Origin: Halorutilus salinus
GTDB taxonomy: Archaea; Halobacteriota; Halobacteria; Halobacteriales; Halorutilaceae
NCBI RefSeq assembly: GCF_026242195.1
Contig: NZ_RKLV01000002.1
Coordinates: 62,001 to 126,000 of the forward strand
Reading direction: 5' to 3'
DNA length: 64,000 nucleotides
The first letter of the stretch is position 1. Every line of letters starts with the position of its first letter. The translations under genes and the position numbers were made by a program. This document shows positions 27,078 through 36,690 of the stretch, one piece after another. Under the pieces are notes generated by a model, which was given only the letters and a program-made list of their open reading frames with translations, was not told where the DNA came from and did no database searches.

Positions 27078-29405
27078 TCAGTCGAAAGACTCCGCGAGAC
27101 GCAGTGCGCGCGCGGTTTCGGCGACATCGTGGACACGGACGTACGACGCGCCTCTCAAAGCCGCGTAGAAATGCGCCGCGACGCTCGGCGCGAGACGGTC
27201 GTCCTCCTCCTCCCCCGTCGCACTACCGAGGAAAGACTTACGCGAACAGCCGTACAGGACGGGGTAGCCGAGCGACGCGATCTCGTCGGTGCGACGGAGG
27301 AGTTCGAGATCGCCGTCGGTTCCCTTTCCGAAGCCGACACCGGGATCGAGTACTATATCCTCCGCGGAGACTCCTGCACGCCGCGCCTGCAACGCGGTCT
27401 CGGAGAGGCGGCGCGCGACATCCGTTACAACGTCGTCGTAGTAGCTCTGTGCGGACGGGTCGACGGGGACGTTTACGGAGTCCATGGCGACGACCTTGCA
27501 TCCGGCTTCCGCCGCGACGCGCCGTGTCTCGGGGTCGGCGAGTCCCGTGACGTCGTTGAGTATCTCCGCACCCGCTTCGAGCGCCTCGCGTGCCACCTCC
27601 GGCTTCCGTGTGTCGACAGAGACGGTCAGGTCGTCGGCGATACGTTCGACAACCGGCAGGACACGGTCGAGTTCCTCCTCGACAGGTACGGGTTCCGCAC
27701 CCGGACGCGTCGACTCGCCGCCGATGTCGATTATATCCGCTCCTTCCGCGTTCATCTCGTACGCGCGCTCAACCGCGTCGCCGACCGCGTCGTGCTCGCC
27801 GCCGTCGTAGAACGAGTCGGGTGTGACGTTGAGTATACCCATGACGTCCGTCCCGTCTCCCTCCCCGAAGACCTCCTCGAACGGCTTCCTTACCACACCT
27901 TCGTCGACGAGAGCACGGTACTCGTCAGGCGTCGCCGTAACGACGGCGTCGACGTACGTATCGGGCGCGTAACGCGAGACGGAGACGGACGCGCCTGTAC
28001 GTGATGCGGTGCGTTCGAGCGCCAACGCCTCGTTGCGTGTCAGGTCGTGGATACGTACCGTCCTTTCGGGCGTACCGTGGGGTTCGAAGCCCGCGGTTCT
28101 GAAGTAGTTTCCGGCGTCTTGCATCCCGTCGAACCTCGCCGCCGTCGTGTCTTCCGTCCAGAGACGACGCGCTTCGGCAACCGTCCACAACGAACCCGCT
28201 ACCACGACCGCGTCCCCTGCCCCTGCGGCGTCGACTGCGGTTCGTACACCTTCGGCGACACCACAGCACGGCGTAGCTTCCACTCCCTGTCCTTCGAAGA
28301 CACCGGCGAGCGAATCCGCGTCCTCTGAACGCGCCCTCGACGGTTCGACGGTGTATACGCGATCCGCGCCGGAGAGACACGACGCCATCCCGACGTTGTC
28401 CTTGTCCGACATACAGCCGAATACGACGCTGAGTTCGTCGTAGTCGAAGCCGTCGAGAGTCGAGACGAGGGCATCGACCGCCGCTGGGTTGTGCGCCGCA
28501 TCGAGGACGACAAGGGGTTCGCGCTCTACGACCTCGAAACGTCCGCGCCAGTCGGCGCGCCGTACGCCTTTGCGTATACCGTCGGGGGAGACGCCGAGTT
28601 CCTCGGCGACGCCGACGGCTACGGCGACGTTACGCGCCTGATGCTCGCCGAGCAAGGGGGTTCTGAGGTCGTACCTCTCCTCGCCATCTACGACGAGACG
28701 CTGTTCGAAGCCGTCGCGTCCGGGGCTCTCAACGTCTATATCCTCGCCGACTGCGCGGAGTTTCGAACCCCGCTCGTCCGTCTTTGAGCGTACGACGTCG
28801 AGCGCATCGCCCGTCGCCGCCGTGACGCAGACGCCGTCCTCGGGAACGACACCCGCCACCTCCTCCGCAACCTCGGCTACGGTCTCACCGAGAACGTCCG
28901 TGTGTTCGAGAGCGACCGACGTGACGGCGGCGATATCGCTGTCCGCGAGACGCGTGGTGTCGAGTCTTCCGCCGAGACCCACCTCAAGCACAGCGTCATC
29001 GACACCACGGCGCGCGAACTCGTCGAGTGCCATCACCGTCGTCGTCTCAAAGAAGGTGGGTGCGTCGCCCTCGGCGATCATCCTTTCGACCGTCGGACGT
29101 ACGCGTTCGACGAAGCCGCGTATACGTGAACGTCGCGTCTCCGTTCCGTCCACACGGACGCGCTCGCCCAGACGGTACATATGCGGCGACGTGTACAGAC
29201 CCGTCGAACGACCGTCGTGACGGAGGCATGATTCGACCGTACGTGCGACGCTACCCTTTCCGTTGCTACCGCCGACGGTGACGGTATCGAGAGAAACGTG
29301 CGGCTTTCCGACGGCGTCGAGAAGGCGGCGTGTCCTTCCGAAGCCCTCCTTTACGCCGAACCGCCGCAGGTCGTCGAGGTACTCGACCGCCTCGCGTGGT
29401 TCCAT
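27078..29405 (-). CDS. folCP: Folylpolyglutamate synthase-dihydropteroate synthase fusion
   Basis: 775 residues. The N-terminal part, about 1-420, is a Mur-ligase-like folylpolyglutamate/dihydrofolate synthase with P-loop GGSNGKGS at 45-52, [14 protein letters not shown], and [11 protein letters not shown]. The C-terminal part, about 490-775, is dihydropteroate synthase: [51 protein letters not shown] and [10 protein letters not shown]. Between them, about 420-490 holds an unassigned linker domain. The fusion couples two steps of folate or pterin-cofactor synthesis and is known in haloarchaea. It precedes no other folate gene here; the purNH gene starts its own frame 43 bases beyond. Confidence 0.95.
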   Translation of the reverse strand: MEPREAVEYLDDLRRFGVKEGFGRTRRLLDAVGKPHVSLDTVTVGGSNGKGSVARTVESCLRHDGRSTGLYTSPHMYRLGERVRVDGTETRRSRIRGFVERVRPTVERMIAEGDAPTFFETTTVMALDEFARRGVDDAVLEVGLGGRLDTTRLADSDIAAVTSVALEHTDVLGETVAEVAEEVAGVVPEDGVCVTAATGDALDVVRSKTDERGSKLRAVGEDIDVESPGRDGFEQRLVVDGEERYDLRTPLLGEHQARNVAVAVGVAEELGVSPDGIRKGVRRADWRGRFEVVEREPLVVLDAAHNPAAVDALVSTLDGFDYDELSVVFGCMSDKDNVGMASCLSGADRVYTVEPSRARSEDADSLAGVFEGQGVEATPCCGVAEGVRTAVDAAGAGDAVVVAGSLWTVAEARRLWTEDTTAARFDGMQDAGNYFRTAGFEPHGTPERTVRIHDLTRNEALALERTASRTGASVSVSRYAPDTYVDAVVTATPDEYRALVDEGVVRKPFEEVFGEGDGTDVMGILNVTPDSFYDGGEHDAVGDAVERAYEMNAEGADIIDIGGESTRPGAEPVPVEEELDRVLPVVERIADDLTVSVDTRKPEVAREALEAGAEILNDVTGLADPETRRVAAEAGCKVVAMDSVNVPVDPSAQSYYDDVVTDVARRLSETALQARRAGVSAEDIVLDPGVGFGKGTDGDLELLRRTDEIASLGYPVLYGCSRKSFLGSATGEEEDDRLAPSVAAHFYAALRGASYVRVHDVAETARALRLAESFD

Positions 29406-29447
29406 CGTCCGTCTTAGGCGCGTACCCCGGTTAAGCGTGACGACGCG

Positions 29448-30995
29448 TCAGTGCTTGAAACAACGTTCCCCCGTGAACGCCATCGCTATACCGTGTTCGT
29501 CGCACGCCTCTATGACCTCGTCATCGCGTTTCGAACCGCCCGGCTGGACGATCGCGCGCACGCCGTTTTCGTCCGCGAGATCTATGTTGTCGCGGAAAGG
29601 AAAGAAGGCGTCCGAAGCGAGAACCGAGCCTTCGACCTCCTTCTCCGCCTTGTCGCACGCGAGACGGACGGCGTCGACGCGTGACATCTGTCCCGCACCC
29701 ACGCCGACTGTCTCGTTCTCACGCGCGAGTACGATGGCGTTCGACCTGACGTGTTTGACGACCGTATAGCCGAACACCATACCCCGAACCTCCTCGTCGG
29801 TCGGTTGGCGCTCGGTTACGAAGTCGAGATCGTCACGTGTGACGCGGAGGTCGTCGCGCTCCTGTACGAGCAAGCCTCCTTCGAGGCTCTTGGTCACACG
29901 GTCGTCGCGTTCGCCGTCGAGTTCGCCCGTGCGCAGGACGCGTAGACTCCCCTTCTCGTGTAGGATGTCGAGAGCATCTTCTGTGAACGACGGCGCGACG
30001 ACGACCTCCTTGAACGACCCCGTGATAGCTTCTGCGGTCGCCGCGTCGCACCCTCGGTTGAGAGCAACGATACCGCCGAACGCGCTCATCTCGTCTGTCG
30101 CAAGCGCGCGGTCGTACGCCTCCGCAACGTCTTCTCCCGTCGCAACGCCGCACGGGTTCGTGTGCTTAACCACGACCACAGCAGGTTCGTCGAACTCACG
30201 TACCGCGGCGAGGGCAGAGTCGGCGTCGTTGTAGTTGTTGAAAGACATACCCTTACCGCCCGCTCCGACCTCCTCTGCGTCGACGACGGAACCGCCCTCG
30301 AAGCCTCCGTCGCGGTAGACGGCGGCGTTCTGGTGCGGGTTCTCGCCGTAACGGAGCGTTTCAGCCTTGTCGAACGCCTCGAAACGACCTTCGCCGAACG
30401 TACCCTCGTCGTAGACGACGTTTCCGTCGTCTATACTCGCGTCCGGATACAGACGGACGGCGCGCGCGTACGCCGACCTTTGGGCACGACGGACGCGATC
30501 GCGTAACGAACCGCGGTCGTCGTCGGGACGTACACGGACGGGTTCCTGTGTCAGCACGGGACCTTCTCCTATCTCGTCCGTCACGAAATGCACCGTCGCA
30601 CCCGTCACCTCAACGCCCGCTTCGAGCGCCGACCCCCACGGATCGGTGGTGTTGAACGAAGGAAGGAGCGAGGGATGCGACGAGACGATACTGTCCGCGA
30701 ACCCGTCGACGAAGCCGTCGGACAGTATAGGCATGTAGCCGTCGAGAGCGACGAGGTCAGCGTCGACCGAACGTACGGCGTCGGCGATACGTTCCTCGTG
30801 TTCGCGTTTGTCGCCCTCGCGTTCGATACGTTCCGTCTCTATCCCTACCCTTTCCGCCTCTTCGAGAACCGGCGCGTCACGGTCGCTCACGACGACCTCT
30901 ACCTCCGCGTCTACAACGCCTTTCTCCGCCTTACGGTGTAACGACAGAAGCAGGTCGCCCTCGCCTGATGAAAGACCGGCTATTCTGAGGGTCAT
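29448..30995 (-). CDS. purNH: PurN-PurH fusion (formyltransferase and AICAR transformylase)
   Basis: 515 residues from ATG 30995; the longer frame to 31160 is Arg-rich and overlaps the neighbour. Residues 1-185 are a glycinamide ribonucleotide formyltransferase-like domain ([25 protein letters not shown] with the catalytic-type His, and [12 protein letters not shown]). Residues 205-515 are AICAR transformylase: [36 protein letters not shown] with the conserved Lys/His pair, [19 protein letters not shown], and [10 protein letters not shown]. No IMP cyclohydrolase (MGS-like) half is present, as expected where archaea use PurO. It acts in purine synthesis. Confidence 0.93.
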   Translation of the reverse strand: MTLRIAGLSSGEGDLLLSLHRKAEKGVVDAEVEVVVSDRDAPVLEEAERVGIETERIEREGDKREHEERIADAVRSVDADLVALDGYMPILSDGFVDGFADSIVSSHPSLLPSFNTTDPWGSALEAGVEVTGATVHFVTDEIGEGPVLTQEPVRVRPDDDRGSLRDRVRRAQRSAYARAVRLYPDASIDDGNVVYDEGTFGEGRFEAFDKAETLRYGENPHQNAAVYRDGGFEGGSVVDAEEVGAGGKGMSFNNYNDADSALAAVREFDEPAVVVVKHTNPCGVATGEDVAEAYDRALATDEMSAFGGIVALNRGCDAATAEAITGSFKEVVVAPSFTEDALDILHEKGSLRVLRTGELDGERDDRVTKSLEGGLLVQERDDLRVTRDDLDFVTERQPTDEEVRGMVFGYTVVKHVRSNAIVLARENETVGVGAGQMSRVDAVRLACDKAEKEVEGSVLASDAFFPFRDNIDLADENGVRAIVQPGGSKRDDEVIEACDEHGIAMAFTGERCFKH

Positions 30996-31018
30996 GGTGA
31001 AGCGTGCGCCGCTGTAGA

Positions 31019-32458
31019 CTAAACGTCTTCGTCTTTGCGTAGCGCCTGGGGAAGAGCCTCGACGAGGTCGGTCGCCGTTATACCGTAGCCCTTCTCTTCG
31101 ACTACGGCGTCGCCCGCGCGTCCGTTTGCGAAGGCGGCGATACACGCCGCGTCGAAGCATCCGAGACGTGCCGAGAGGGCACCGCAGACGCCCGCAAGAA
31201 CGTCGCCCGTGCCGCCGACGGTCATACCCGGGTTGCCGGTGCGCGACGCGCGTGTCTCACTGCCGTCGGAGACTACGTCGTACCTACCTTTCAGGAGCGT
31301 TACGACGCCTTTCTCCTCCGCGAACCTCTCGACCACAGGGCGACGTTCACGCCAGCCGTCGGGTACGCCGTCGACGTGGTGCGCGAGTTCGCCCGCGTGC
31401 GGGGTTGCGATAACCTCGGCGTCTTCGTCTACCGTATCGATCTTCCGTAACGCGTCGGCGTCGACCACGGCGTTATCGAGGCGTGGTAGTAGTTCGCCGA
31501 CAGCGTCGAGCGTCTCGTCCGCCGAACCCAACCCCGGTCCTACGACGACCGTATCCGCGTCCTCCGCACGTTCGGCTACACCGTCGACGTGCCGCGGTTT
31601 AAGGTGGTCGCCGTCGAGTGCCGACGTTATCAGGTCGGGCGAGTACGACGCCACCGCATCCGCGGCGCGTTCGGGCGCGACGACCTCGACTAGATCCGCA
31701 CCGGCGCGTAACGTCGCGCGTGCGGTCAGCCCGGGCGCGCCCGTGTACGGTCCGCCGCCGACAACGAGGACACGTCCGTGGTCGCCCTTGTGGGCGTCGG
31801 GCATCCGTTGTAGTAGCCAGAGGTCGCCCTGTCCGACGAGCTCCTCTGCCGAGTCGGGTATGCCAATATCCGCGACGACCACGCGTGCGTCGAGAGCGCC
31901 GTGGACGCGTTTCTCGTCGTGGAACGTCACGACGGCGTCGGCGTCGACGTACCCCCCTGACGGCTCCTCAACGTCGGGATCTACCCCTGAGGGAACATCG
32001 GCGGATACGACGCGCGCGTCCGAACCGTTGACGGTTTCGACCGCCGAGGCGACGGGTTCGCGTAACCCTCCCGACACACCGACGCCGAGCATACCGTCAA
32101 CTACCACGTCGACGTCGAAGTTTAGGTCGTCGAGCGCCGTCGAGTCACGTAGTTCGACGAGGTTTGCCTCCGACCGTTCGAGTATCCTCCAGCTCTCGGA
32201 CGCCTCCTGTGACCGGATTCTCGAAGACCTGCCGAGTAAGACGGTCGTCACGTCCGCGACGTTCGACAGGAAACGCGCCGCTACGAGGGCGTCGCCGCCG
32301 TTGTTTCCCGTACCTGCTAGAACGACTGCGTCGTCAGGATCTTCGCGTTTCGCCTCGCGTCCGAGCGCCGCGCCCGCGTTCTCCATGAGACGGTCGGGCG
32401 AGACGCCGAGAGCCGATGCGTTCCGGTCTACGACAGCCATACGTTGGGACGTAATCAT
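31019..32458 (-). CDS. nnrDE: Bifunctional NAD(P)H-hydrate epimerase/ADP-dependent dehydratase
   Basis: 479 residues. The N-terminal 210 residues are the epimerase (NnrE/YjeF_N): LMENAGAAL, GTGNNGGDALVAARFL, and VVDGMLGVG. The C-terminal half is the ribokinase-like dehydratase (NnrD): GDHGRVLVVGGGPYTGAPGL, VVGPGLGS, DADALR, TPHAGELA, and NPGMTVGGTGDVLAG with the catalytic Asp. It repairs damaged hydrated NAD(P)H. Full-length for the fused form. Separated by 23 bases from purNH on the same strand, so possibly co-transcribed. Confidence 0.96.
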   Translation of the reverse strand: MITSQRMAVVDRNASALGVSPDRLMENAGAALGREAKREDPDDAVVLAGTGNNGGDALVAARFLSNVADVTTVLLGRSSRIRSQEASESWRILERSEANLVELRDSTALDDLNFDVDVVVDGMLGVGVSGGLREPVASAVETVNGSDARVVSADVPSGVDPDVEEPSGGYVDADAVVTFHDEKRVHGALDARVVVADIGIPDSAEELVGQGDLWLLQRMPDAHKGDHGRVLVVGGGPYTGAPGLTARATLRAGADLVEVVAPERAADAVASYSPDLITSALDGDHLKPRHVDGVAERAEDADTVVVGPGLGSADETLDAVGELLPRLDNAVVDADALRKIDTVDEDAEVIATPHAGELAHHVDGVPDGWRERRPVVERFAEEKGVVTLLKGRYDVVSDGSETRASRTGNPGMTVGGTGDVLAGVCGALSARLGCFDAACIAAFANGRAGDAVVEEKGYGITATDLVEALPQALRKDEDV

Positions 32459-32515
32459 ACACGGAGTTCGACCGAAAGCCGAAAAAAGGTTGTCGAACCG
32501 TCGCGTACCCCATCC

Positions 32516-32956
32516 ATGGACGACCTGTCAAAGGTGCGCACGGTCGCCGACTACCAGTTCGGACGCGGCGCGGGCGATGCCCTGTTCCCCGACGACGCCG
32601 AGTTCAGGAACACGCGCACCGGACGTGTCTCACAGGTTCTGCACGACGGAGGGCGTCTGGCTACGTTAAAGACGGACGGACGTCTGACCCTCAGCGACAC
32701 CGCCGGCGAACGTCTCCACCAAGCCTTCGAACCGCCGCGCGGACGCGTCGAGTTCGGCGACGAAAGCGTACCTTACCTCCGCGACGGAAAAAACGGGTTC
32801 GCCAAGTTCGTCGAACGCGTCGACGACGACGTACGCGCGGGCGACGAGGTTCTCGTCACGGGACCCGACGACGAGTTCGTGACCACGGGACGCGCCGAAC
32901 TCTGCGCCGACGAGATGCGTGACTTTGGGACGGGCGTCGCTGTTCTGGTACGTTGA
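32516..32956 (+). CDS. PUA-domain protein
   Basis: 146 residues from ATG 32516. The C-terminal 80 residues form a PUA domain (VEFGDESVPYLRDGKNGFAK, VRAGDEVLVTG and FVTTGRAELCADEM), the RNA-binding module of tRNA-guanine transglycosylases and pseudouridine synthases. The N-terminal 60 residues (VADYQFGRGAGDALFPDD) match the conserved front of the stand-alone archaeal PUA proteins. No catalytic domain, so an RNA-binding accessory protein is likely. Divergent from nnrDE by 57 bases. Confidence 0.88.
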   Translation: MDDLSKVRTVADYQFGRGAGDALFPDDAEFRNTRTGRVSQVLHDGGRLATLKTDGRLTLSDTAGERLHQAFEPPRGRVEFGDESVPYLRDGKNGFAKFVERVDDDVRAGDEVLVTGPDDEFVTTGRAELCADEMRDFGTGVAVLVR

Positions 32957-32997
32957 TAGGAAAGATTAATGCGGGCTTAACCTATCTGTCTCCGTAG

Positions 32998-33501
32998 ATG
33001 AGCGACGAGGACAGGCTGGACGAGACGGTTGTCTACGAGATACTCAGTAGCGAACGCCGCCGTCACACTATCGACTACCTGCGCGCCAACGAGGACGGCG
33101 TTGAGGTCAACGATATCGCCGAGTATATCGCCCGAAAGGAAACGGGTGAGTCTCCGCCGCCCAAGGACGCGCGTAAGACCGTCTACGTCTCTCTCCATCA
33201 GACGCATCTGCCCAAGATGGACGACCTCGACATCCTAAACTACGACACGGACACGAAGGAGGTCACACTCTCCGACAGCTTCCGCGATGTCGCCGTCTAC
33301 ATGGAGGTTGTCCCCGGCACCGAGATCTCTTGGAGCGAGTACTACCTCGCAGTCGGTCTCGTGGGTCTCGCAACCGTCTTCGCGCATACCACGGGCGCAC
33401 CGCTCATAGCCGACATCGGCGTCGAGTACTGGGCTGTCCTCTACCTTCTCGTCGTCTCCGCCTCCGCCCTGTACCAGACCTTCACACGCCGGTTACTCTG
33501 A
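32998..33501 (+). CDS. DUF7344-type winged-helix membrane protein
   Basis: 167 residues. The N-terminal 95 residues are a winged-helix fold with the haloarchaeal signature VVYEILSSERRRHTIDYLR, DIAEYIARKE, and TVYVSLHQTHLPKMDDLDIL, characteristic of DUF7344 proteins. Two hydrophobic helices follow (about 116-135 and 142-158), so the putative DNA-binding domain is tethered to the membrane. Function unknown; a membrane-linked regulator is plausible. The preceding TATA-like element GAAAGATTAATG near 32961 supports leaderless start at 32998. Confidence 0.8.
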   Translation: MSDEDRLDETVVYEILSSERRRHTIDYLRANEDGVEVNDIAEYIARKETGESPPPKDARKTVYVSLHQTHLPKMDDLDILNYDTDTKEVTLSDSFRDVAVYMEVVPGTEISWSEYYLAVGLVGLATVFAHTTGAPLIADIGVEYWAVLYLLVVSASALYQTFTRRLL

Positions 33502-33540
33502 CCACAAGAGGTATATTAGAAGGTCGACAGTTCCCAAGGG

Positions 33541-34302
33541 ATGGGAAACGACGAAGGGGACGCGGTCGAATCCTTGAAACGTCTCGGTCTTTCGGAGTAC
33601 GAATCAAAGGTGTTTATCGCGTTACAGCGCCTCGGCGTTGCCACCGCGCGCGATGTCTACAGACATACCGACGTGCCGCGTTCACAGGTCTACGGAGCCG
33701 CGGAGACGCTTGAGGATCGGGGTCTGGTCGAGGTACAGCAGTCGAAGCCGATGGAGTACCGACCCGTGACGCTCGAAGAGGCGCGCGGACGCCTACAGGA
33801 GCGTTTCGTTCAGGAGACGGATCGTGCGTTCGACTACCTACAGAAGGAGCGTGCACGGTCTTCCCAACACGACGAGGAGCGCGAGGACTTCTGGACGGTC
33901 AAGGGCGGCGACAACATCGACTCGCGCGTAACCAGCCTTCTTGACGAGGCGGACAGACGCGTCGTCTTCATGACCACGGACGCCGAACTCGTTACCGACG
34001 GTCTTAAGCAACGTCTCATCGAACTCGGCGGTGACCTCGATGTCTACGTCATAAGCAAGGATACACGCCTCCTCGCCGACTTTGAGGACGCCTGCGAGGT
34101 CTCGGAGATAGAGACACCCGAAAAAGCCGTCCGTGAGGACAGAGGCGGACGTTTCGTGATGGTCGACGCCGACACAGTCCTTCTCACCGTCCTCGACGAA
34201 GAAGGTGTCGGCGAGACGGCTGTCTGGAGCGCCGAGACGGGCTTCGCGTCGGCGCTCGCGCAGATATCCGAGGGATGGCTCGGCGACGAGATTCAGCCCT
34301 GA
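33541..34302 (+). CDS. TrmB-family transcriptional regulator
   Basis: 253 residues. N-terminal winged helix at about 8-75 (LKRLGLSEYESKVFIALQRL, then VPRSQVYGAAETLEDRGLVE). A helical connector follows, and a C-terminal domain of about 150 residues resembles the TrmB effector region with a phospholipase-D-like fold (RVVFMTTDAELVTDGL, VYVISKDTRL, GGRFVMVDADTVLLTVL). TrmB proteins typically sense sugars and control transport or central metabolism. No sugar transporter lies nearby, so the regulon is not evident. Its 3' end overlaps the convergent MBL hydrolase gene by 10 bases. Confidence 0.9.
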   Translation: MGNDEGDAVESLKRLGLSEYESKVFIALQRLGVATARDVYRHTDVPRSQVYGAAETLEDRGLVEVQQSKPMEYRPVTLEEARGRLQERFVQETDRAFDYLQKERARSSQHDEEREDFWTVKGGDNIDSRVTSLLDEADRRVVFMTTDAELVTDGLKQRLIELGGDLDVYVISKDTRLLADFEDACEVSEIETPEKAVREDRGGRFVMVDADTVLLTVLDEEGVGETAVWSAETGFASALAQISEGWLGDEIQP

Positions 34303-34931
34303 AACGCGGCGCGTACCTTCTCACCAGCGTTCTCGACGGGTTCACCGTGTCCGACGTAAGCCGTCCGGTCGTTGAGAACCTCCCCAAGCTGTTCCGCGGT
34401 ACGGCGCTCCTCCGTCGTGTCGTAACACATGTACGAGGGCATCGTACCGACGGTACCTCCCGACTCGCGGAACGCGTCGCCCACGAAAGCCGCCTCGTCG
34501 CTCAGGTAGGAGACGTGACCCGGTGTATGCCCCGGTGTCTCATAGACCTCAAAACCCGCGACCTCGTCGCCCTCCTCGACGCGTTCGACCTGCGTTTCGG
34601 GTGTCGGTATACCGACGCCGACCGCGCGCTGAAACGCGCCTTTGGCGTTCCGGAGAGGTGGCTTCGCCTCACCCGCGAGGAACGACGCATCGGGTTCCGC
34701 GGCGTATACGGGCGCGTCAAGCCCCGCCTTCTCAAGAGACGCAAGACCGCCGACGTGATCGAGGTCGTAATGCGTGACAAGGACGCGGTCTATGTCGCCC
34801 AACGCGTACCCCGCGTCCTCTACGGCTTCGCGCACCGACGACGCGCTCCACGTCCACCCGGCGTCGACGAGCGTCTCGCCATCAGCGACGTACGCGTTCG
34901 TTCCGAGCAGATCGATACGTACGATTTCCAT
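34293..34931 (-). CDS. Metallo-beta-lactamase-fold hydrolase
   Basis: 212 residues. MBL motifs: THYDLDHVGG near 53-62 (the HxHxDH site, here with Tyr replacing the first inner His), ETPGHTPGHVSY near 129, VGDAF near 149 for the bridging Asp, and VGHGEP near 192. The THYDLDH variant keeps Asp-His and most of the metal ligands, as in many glyoxalase II-like hydrolases. Substrate unknown, probably a thioester or phosphoester. Divergent from the amphi-Trp gene. Confidence 0.9.
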   Translation of the reverse strand: MEIVRIDLLGTNAYVADGETLVDAGWTWSASSVREAVEDAGYALGDIDRVLVTHYDLDHVGGLASLEKAGLDAPVYAAEPDASFLAGEAKPPLRNAKGAFQRAVGVGIPTPETQVERVEEGDEVAGFEVYETPGHTPGHVSYLSDEAAFVGDAFRESGGTVGTMPSYMCYDTTEERRTAEQLGEVLNDRTAYVGHGEPVENAGEKVRAAFQG

Positions 34932-35001
34932 GGTTAGGGAAGCACCCGCGACGACTTCGTTCTTACGCGGTCTTTATGTGACAGGGGCGCAACCTCAAAC
35001 C

Positions 35002-35265
35002 ATGGAAGAGGTACTGTTCGAAACCGAAACCGTACACGACCGCGGCGAGATAGCCGACTACCTCGAACAGGTCGCCGACAACCTCCGGCACGGAACCGTC
35101 ACTCTCGTCTCGGGCGGGGACGAGATAACCGTCGAACCCCCGGAGAAGGCGACGTTCGAGGTCAAGGTAGAGCGCGAGACGAACGGAGACGAGGAGATGA
35201 GCGTTGAGTTCGAGGTCGAATGGGACGTTGACGGGGGCGACGACCAACCCCTCTCGGTAGAGTAG
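35002..35265 (+). CDS. Amphi-Trp domain protein
   Basis: 87 residues from ATG 35002. Starts EEVLFETETVHDRGEIADYL, with a helix followed by paired strands (HGTVTLVSGGDEITVEPP, KATFEVKVERE, MSVEFEVEWD) ending in a Trp-containing strand. This is the small amphi-Trp family common in haloarchaea, of unknown function, strongly acidic. The start is fixed by the conserved N-terminus; longer upstream frame is antisense to the MBL gene. Confidence 0.87.
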   Translation: MEEVLFETETVHDRGEIADYLEQVADNLRHGTVTLVSGGDEITVEPPEKATFEVKVERETNGDEEMSVEFEVEWDVDGGDDQPLSVE

Positions 35266-35303
35266 CCGCCAAGCTTTATGCCGTCGGCGGAAGAAGGACG
35301 TTC

Positions 35304-36311
35304 ATGAGACACGGAACGGGTAATGAACCCCATTTCGACTGGGCGCTTGACGAAGGCGACCGCGGACGTGAGGTATGGTACAGCCTCGTCACGCATCCGG
35401 AGCGCCGACTCGCTTTCTGGTACAGGTACACGCTCCTTTCGACCGATTCGGGTCACCAAGAGGCGCGTCTCTGGGCGGGGCTGACACGCGACGATGGCGA
35501 CGACTTCCTGACCACACGTCGGTATCCTCTCGCCGACGCCGTACTTGACGAGCCTTTCGCGCTCTCGTTCGGCGACGCGCGTCTCACCGACGAGTCGGCG
35601 CGCGGCGCTCTCGAAACAGATGTCGCAGATGTTTCTTGGAGCTTCGAGTACGACAACGACGACGTGACGTTCACGCCTCTTAGGAGCGAGAAGCTAACCG
35701 ATCTCGCAGAGAGGTTCCTCGGCTCCGGGCGGCACTGGAGCGCCAACCAGTCTGTGGCGATGGACGGAACGCTGGAAGTAGACGGCACGATGTACGGCTT
35801 CGACGAAGCGCCGGGTCATCAGGGGCATACGGTCGGCGAGACCTCCCCCGACGGCTGGTCGTGGCTTCACTCCAACTCCTTCGACGAGGACGCCGTGATC
35901 GAGATACTCAACGTCGAGGGTAAGACCTCTGTCTGCTTCCGCCTCGACGGTGACGTCTACACCCTCAACCGTCTCAAGGACGTGGTGGGTCCTCTCGCCA
36001 ACGAGACGATCGAGAATCAGCCCGGTAGCTGGAGGGTGCGCGCCAAGGGCGAGGGTGTCAGGCTCGATATACGTGTGTCCGTTGAGGACGACGGCAAGTG
36101 GCGGAAGGCGGCTTACCTCACACCCGACGATACGTCGAGATACGTCGCTCACTCTTCGCTCTCGAACGTCGAGGTCGTCTACCGCCTCCGCGACGGCGAC
36201 GGCTGGACGGATCGGCGCACGCTCGAATCCGACGCCGGGCGCTCCGAATGGGCTGGAAAGACACCGCCCGTCGGCGAGGCGGAGGAGTACACGCCCCAGG
36301 AGTTCGCGTAG
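35304..36311 (+). CDS. AttH/CrtC-like beta-barrel (lipocalin-type) protein
   Basis: 335 residues, beta-rich, without signal peptide or membrane segment. The pattern of many strands with aromatic residues (REVWYSLVTH, LAFWYRYTLL, HWSANQSVAMDGTLEVDG, MYGFDEAPGHQGHTVG, WSWLHSNSF, RLDIRVSVEDD) resembles the double-lipocalin fold of AttH, CrtC and tocopherol-cyclase-like proteins, which bind hydrophobic, often isoprenoid molecules. The conserved G-H-Q-G-H block near 172 may line the pocket. The exact reaction cannot be named. Located 38 bases after the amphi-Trp gene, possibly same transcript. Confidence 0.55.
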   Translation: MRHGTGNEPHFDWALDEGDRGREVWYSLVTHPERRLAFWYRYTLLSTDSGHQEARLWAGLTRDDGDDFLTTRRYPLADAVLDEPFALSFGDARLTDESARGALETDVADVSWSFEYDNDDVTFTPLRSEKLTDLAERFLGSGRHWSANQSVAMDGTLEVDGTMYGFDEAPGHQGHTVGETSPDGWSWLHSNSFDEDAVIEILNVEGKTSVCFRLDGDVYTLNRLKDVVGPLANETIENQPGSWRVRAKGEGVRLDIRVSVEDDGKWRKAAYLTPDDTSRYVAHSSLSNVEVVYRLRDGDGWTDRRTLESDAGRSEWAGKTPPVGEAEEYTPQEFA

Positions 36312-36344
36312 ACTCAGAGGCGGTCGAAGAACCCGTCGACCGTC

Positions 36345-36539
36345 TCAGCCCCGGAGACTCTGCAGGGTAAACCACACTGCGGCAACCGCGGCACCCGCGC
36401 CTATCAGAACCAGGATGGCTAACTCAGGGTCGTTCCAGAACCAGTCCAAGAACACCCCACCGATGACGGCGACGACAAAGACGGTGGCTCCCACTACGGT
36501 GCCGAGGGACGACGTATCGCGTCCAAGTATAGATTCCAT
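36345..36539 (-). CDS. Small two-helix membrane protein
   Basis: 64 residues from ATG 36539 (MESILGRDTSSL). Two membrane helices: about 13-31 (VVGATVFVVAVIGGVFLDWF) and 38-58 (LAILVLIGAGAAVAAVWFTL), with a short loop WNDPEL between. No family recognised with confidence; small proteins of this form are common in haloarchaea. AT-rich sequence TAAATGTATACAC at 36540-36552 precedes it on its strand and may be its promoter. Longer in-frame starts to 36629 are less likely. Confidence 0.6.
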   Translation of the reverse strand: MESILGRDTSSLGTVVGATVFVVAVIGGVFLDWFWNDPELAILVLIGAGAAVAAVWFTLQSLRG

Positions 36540-36690
36540 AAATGTATACACGTTCACCGCGGCATAAAATCCATGGTCACACGGGAACCGCCCCGGTAGC
36601 TGTATATCGTCAAGCCCCCTGTCAGCCATCCGGTTGCGCGCGCCGTGGACGCGCCTGTACCGTCGGTCTCGTATCAGCGCGGGACGGTCG

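Noticed and set aside
27009-28004. 331-residue plus-strand frame over folCP
   Set aside because: Antisense to a clear FolC-FolP fusion; Arg/Val-rich translation without domains.
31209-32669. 486-residue plus-strand frame over nnrDE
   Set aside because: Ser/Thr/Pro-rich shadow of the NnrDE gene on the other strand.
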